A stretch of DNA of 64,000 nucleotides. It comes from Ensifer adhaerens (lineage in GTDB: Bacteria > Pseudomonadota > Alphaproteobacteria > Rhizobiales > Rhizobiaceae). The position numbers and the translations under genes are program-made. The DNA lies in NCBI RefSeq assembly GCF_001270265.1, contig NZ_LGAP01000006.1:1-64000 (forward strand). Direction: 5' to 3'. Below are positions 63,636 to 64,000 of this stretch, piece after piece (positions within the stretch are counted from its first letter, which is position 1; each line of letters starts with the position of its first letter). The notes beneath the pieces were generated by a model. That model did not search any database. It saw only the letters and a program-made list of their open reading frames with translations, and was not told where the DNA came from.

Positions 63636-64000
63636 TCAGTTTGCAGCTTCAGCGGCGGCTTCAGACTTCTTGGAAGCCTTCTTTGCCTTGCCACCGGCAG
63701 CAGCGATGTCCAGGATGCGGACGGTCGTCTGGTGCTGGCGGTGACCGCGCGAGCGCTTGGAGTTCTGGCGGCGACGCTTCTTGAAGGCGATGACCTTCTT
63801 GGCGCGGCCCTGTTCAACGACTTCGGCGCTGACAACGGCACCTTCGACAAACGGAGCGCCGATGGTTGCATCGGCGCCGACGCCGACCATCAGGATCTCG
63901 GTGAATTCAATCTTGTCGCCTGCTACGCCTTCCAGCTTTTCGATGGTTACGACGTCGTTGGCTGCCACGCGGTACTGCTTACCGCCGGTCTTGATGACTG
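63636..64000 (-). CDS. rplU: 50S ribosomal protein L21 (5' end cut by window edge)
   Basis: Large-subunit protein L21. The frame is open to the window edge, where the minus strand reads [20 protein letters not shown], so only the first two or three codons (the family starts MFAVIKTGG) are missing. Other landmarks are [20 protein letters not shown] and [20 protein letters not shown]. There is an Ala/Lys/Glu-rich C-terminal tail. First gene of rplU-rpmA. Confidence 0.96.
   Translation of the reverse strand, partial: VIKTGGKQYRVAANDVVTIEKLEGVAGDKIEFTEILMVGVGADATIGAPFVEGAVVSAEVVEQGRAKKVIAFKKRRRQNSKRSRGHRQHQTTVRILDIAAAGGKAKKASKKSEAAAEAAN

Overview
This is a GC-rich chromosomal segment from an alphaproteobacterium of the Rhizobiaceae, most likely Ensifer/Sinorhizobium or a close relative. 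The assignment rests on gene order, on protein families typical of Rhizobiales (DUF2585, DUF1737, long acidic FtsY, ImuA-ImuB-DnaE2), on a SAM-II riboswitch before metA, on an Irr-type iron box, and on several families of rhizobial intergenic repeats. Almost all of the window is core genome. I found no prophage, CRISPR array, toxin-antitoxin pair or recognisable defence island. The only transposase sequence is the last 28 codons of an IS110-type gene at the left edge.

Layout: 1-300, IS110 tail and a palindromic repeat. 299-5603 (minus), dapF, mtaB and ftsY, then yciB and DUF2585 beyond a repeat. 5696-7380, a metallo-hydrolase and a marR gene, divergent around a palindromic operator. 7638-11318 (plus), ffh, chorismate mutase, rpsP, rimM, trmD. 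11300-16335, a TSUP transporter converging on trmD, then rplS, an amino-acid ABC binding protein and permease, and leuC. 16611-21102, a SixA-like phosphatase, a CelD-like acetyltransferase with a DUF6875-like partner, an L,D-transpeptidase, a response regulator and a cyclic-nucleotide-binding protein. 21419-33067, mostly minus: xthA, lolA, ftsK, glnK-amt behind a sigma-54 promoter, tesB, a UbiH-like monooxygenase (plus), trm112, a LON-domain protein, ybbN and a ProX-type editing enzyme. 33323-39881: tRNA-Gly(GCC), a 270-bp inverted-repeat element, galM, a VWA protein, metA with its riboswitch, a Nudix protein, a MoxR ATPase, ridA and leuD. 40097-42777: small metabolic and hypothetical genes. 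42948-48728: imuA-imuB-dnaE2 behind an SOS box. 49101-49869: bfd-bfr behind an iron box. 50404-64000, mostly minus: rppH, a polysaccharide deacetylase, ctpA, an EnvC-like protein, rlmH, rsfS, nadD, proA, proB, obgE, a plus-strand EEP-family nuclease, two GNATs, rpmA and rplU (cut by the window edge).

Functional groups: the SRP core (ftsY, ffh) lies beside ribosome and tRNA modification genes. Nitrogen status (glnK-amt), S-adenosylmethionine (metA), DNA damage (imuA-imuB-dnaE2) and iron (bfd-bfr) each have a visible cis-element. Cell-envelope genes (ftsK, lolA, ctpA, envC-like, deacetylase, ykuD) are scattered between them.

The most unusual structure is in the repeats. One family sits directly on the stop codons of four genes, giving the UAG in three of them. 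A second family recurs in leaders and intergenic gaps. A third forms mirrored palindrome pairs. A 270-bp element with 32-bp inverted ends lies exactly between tRNA-Gly and the galM stop codon. I did not find a clearly new multi-gene system; the least understood gene pair is the DUF6875-like/CelD-like one at 17153-19003.
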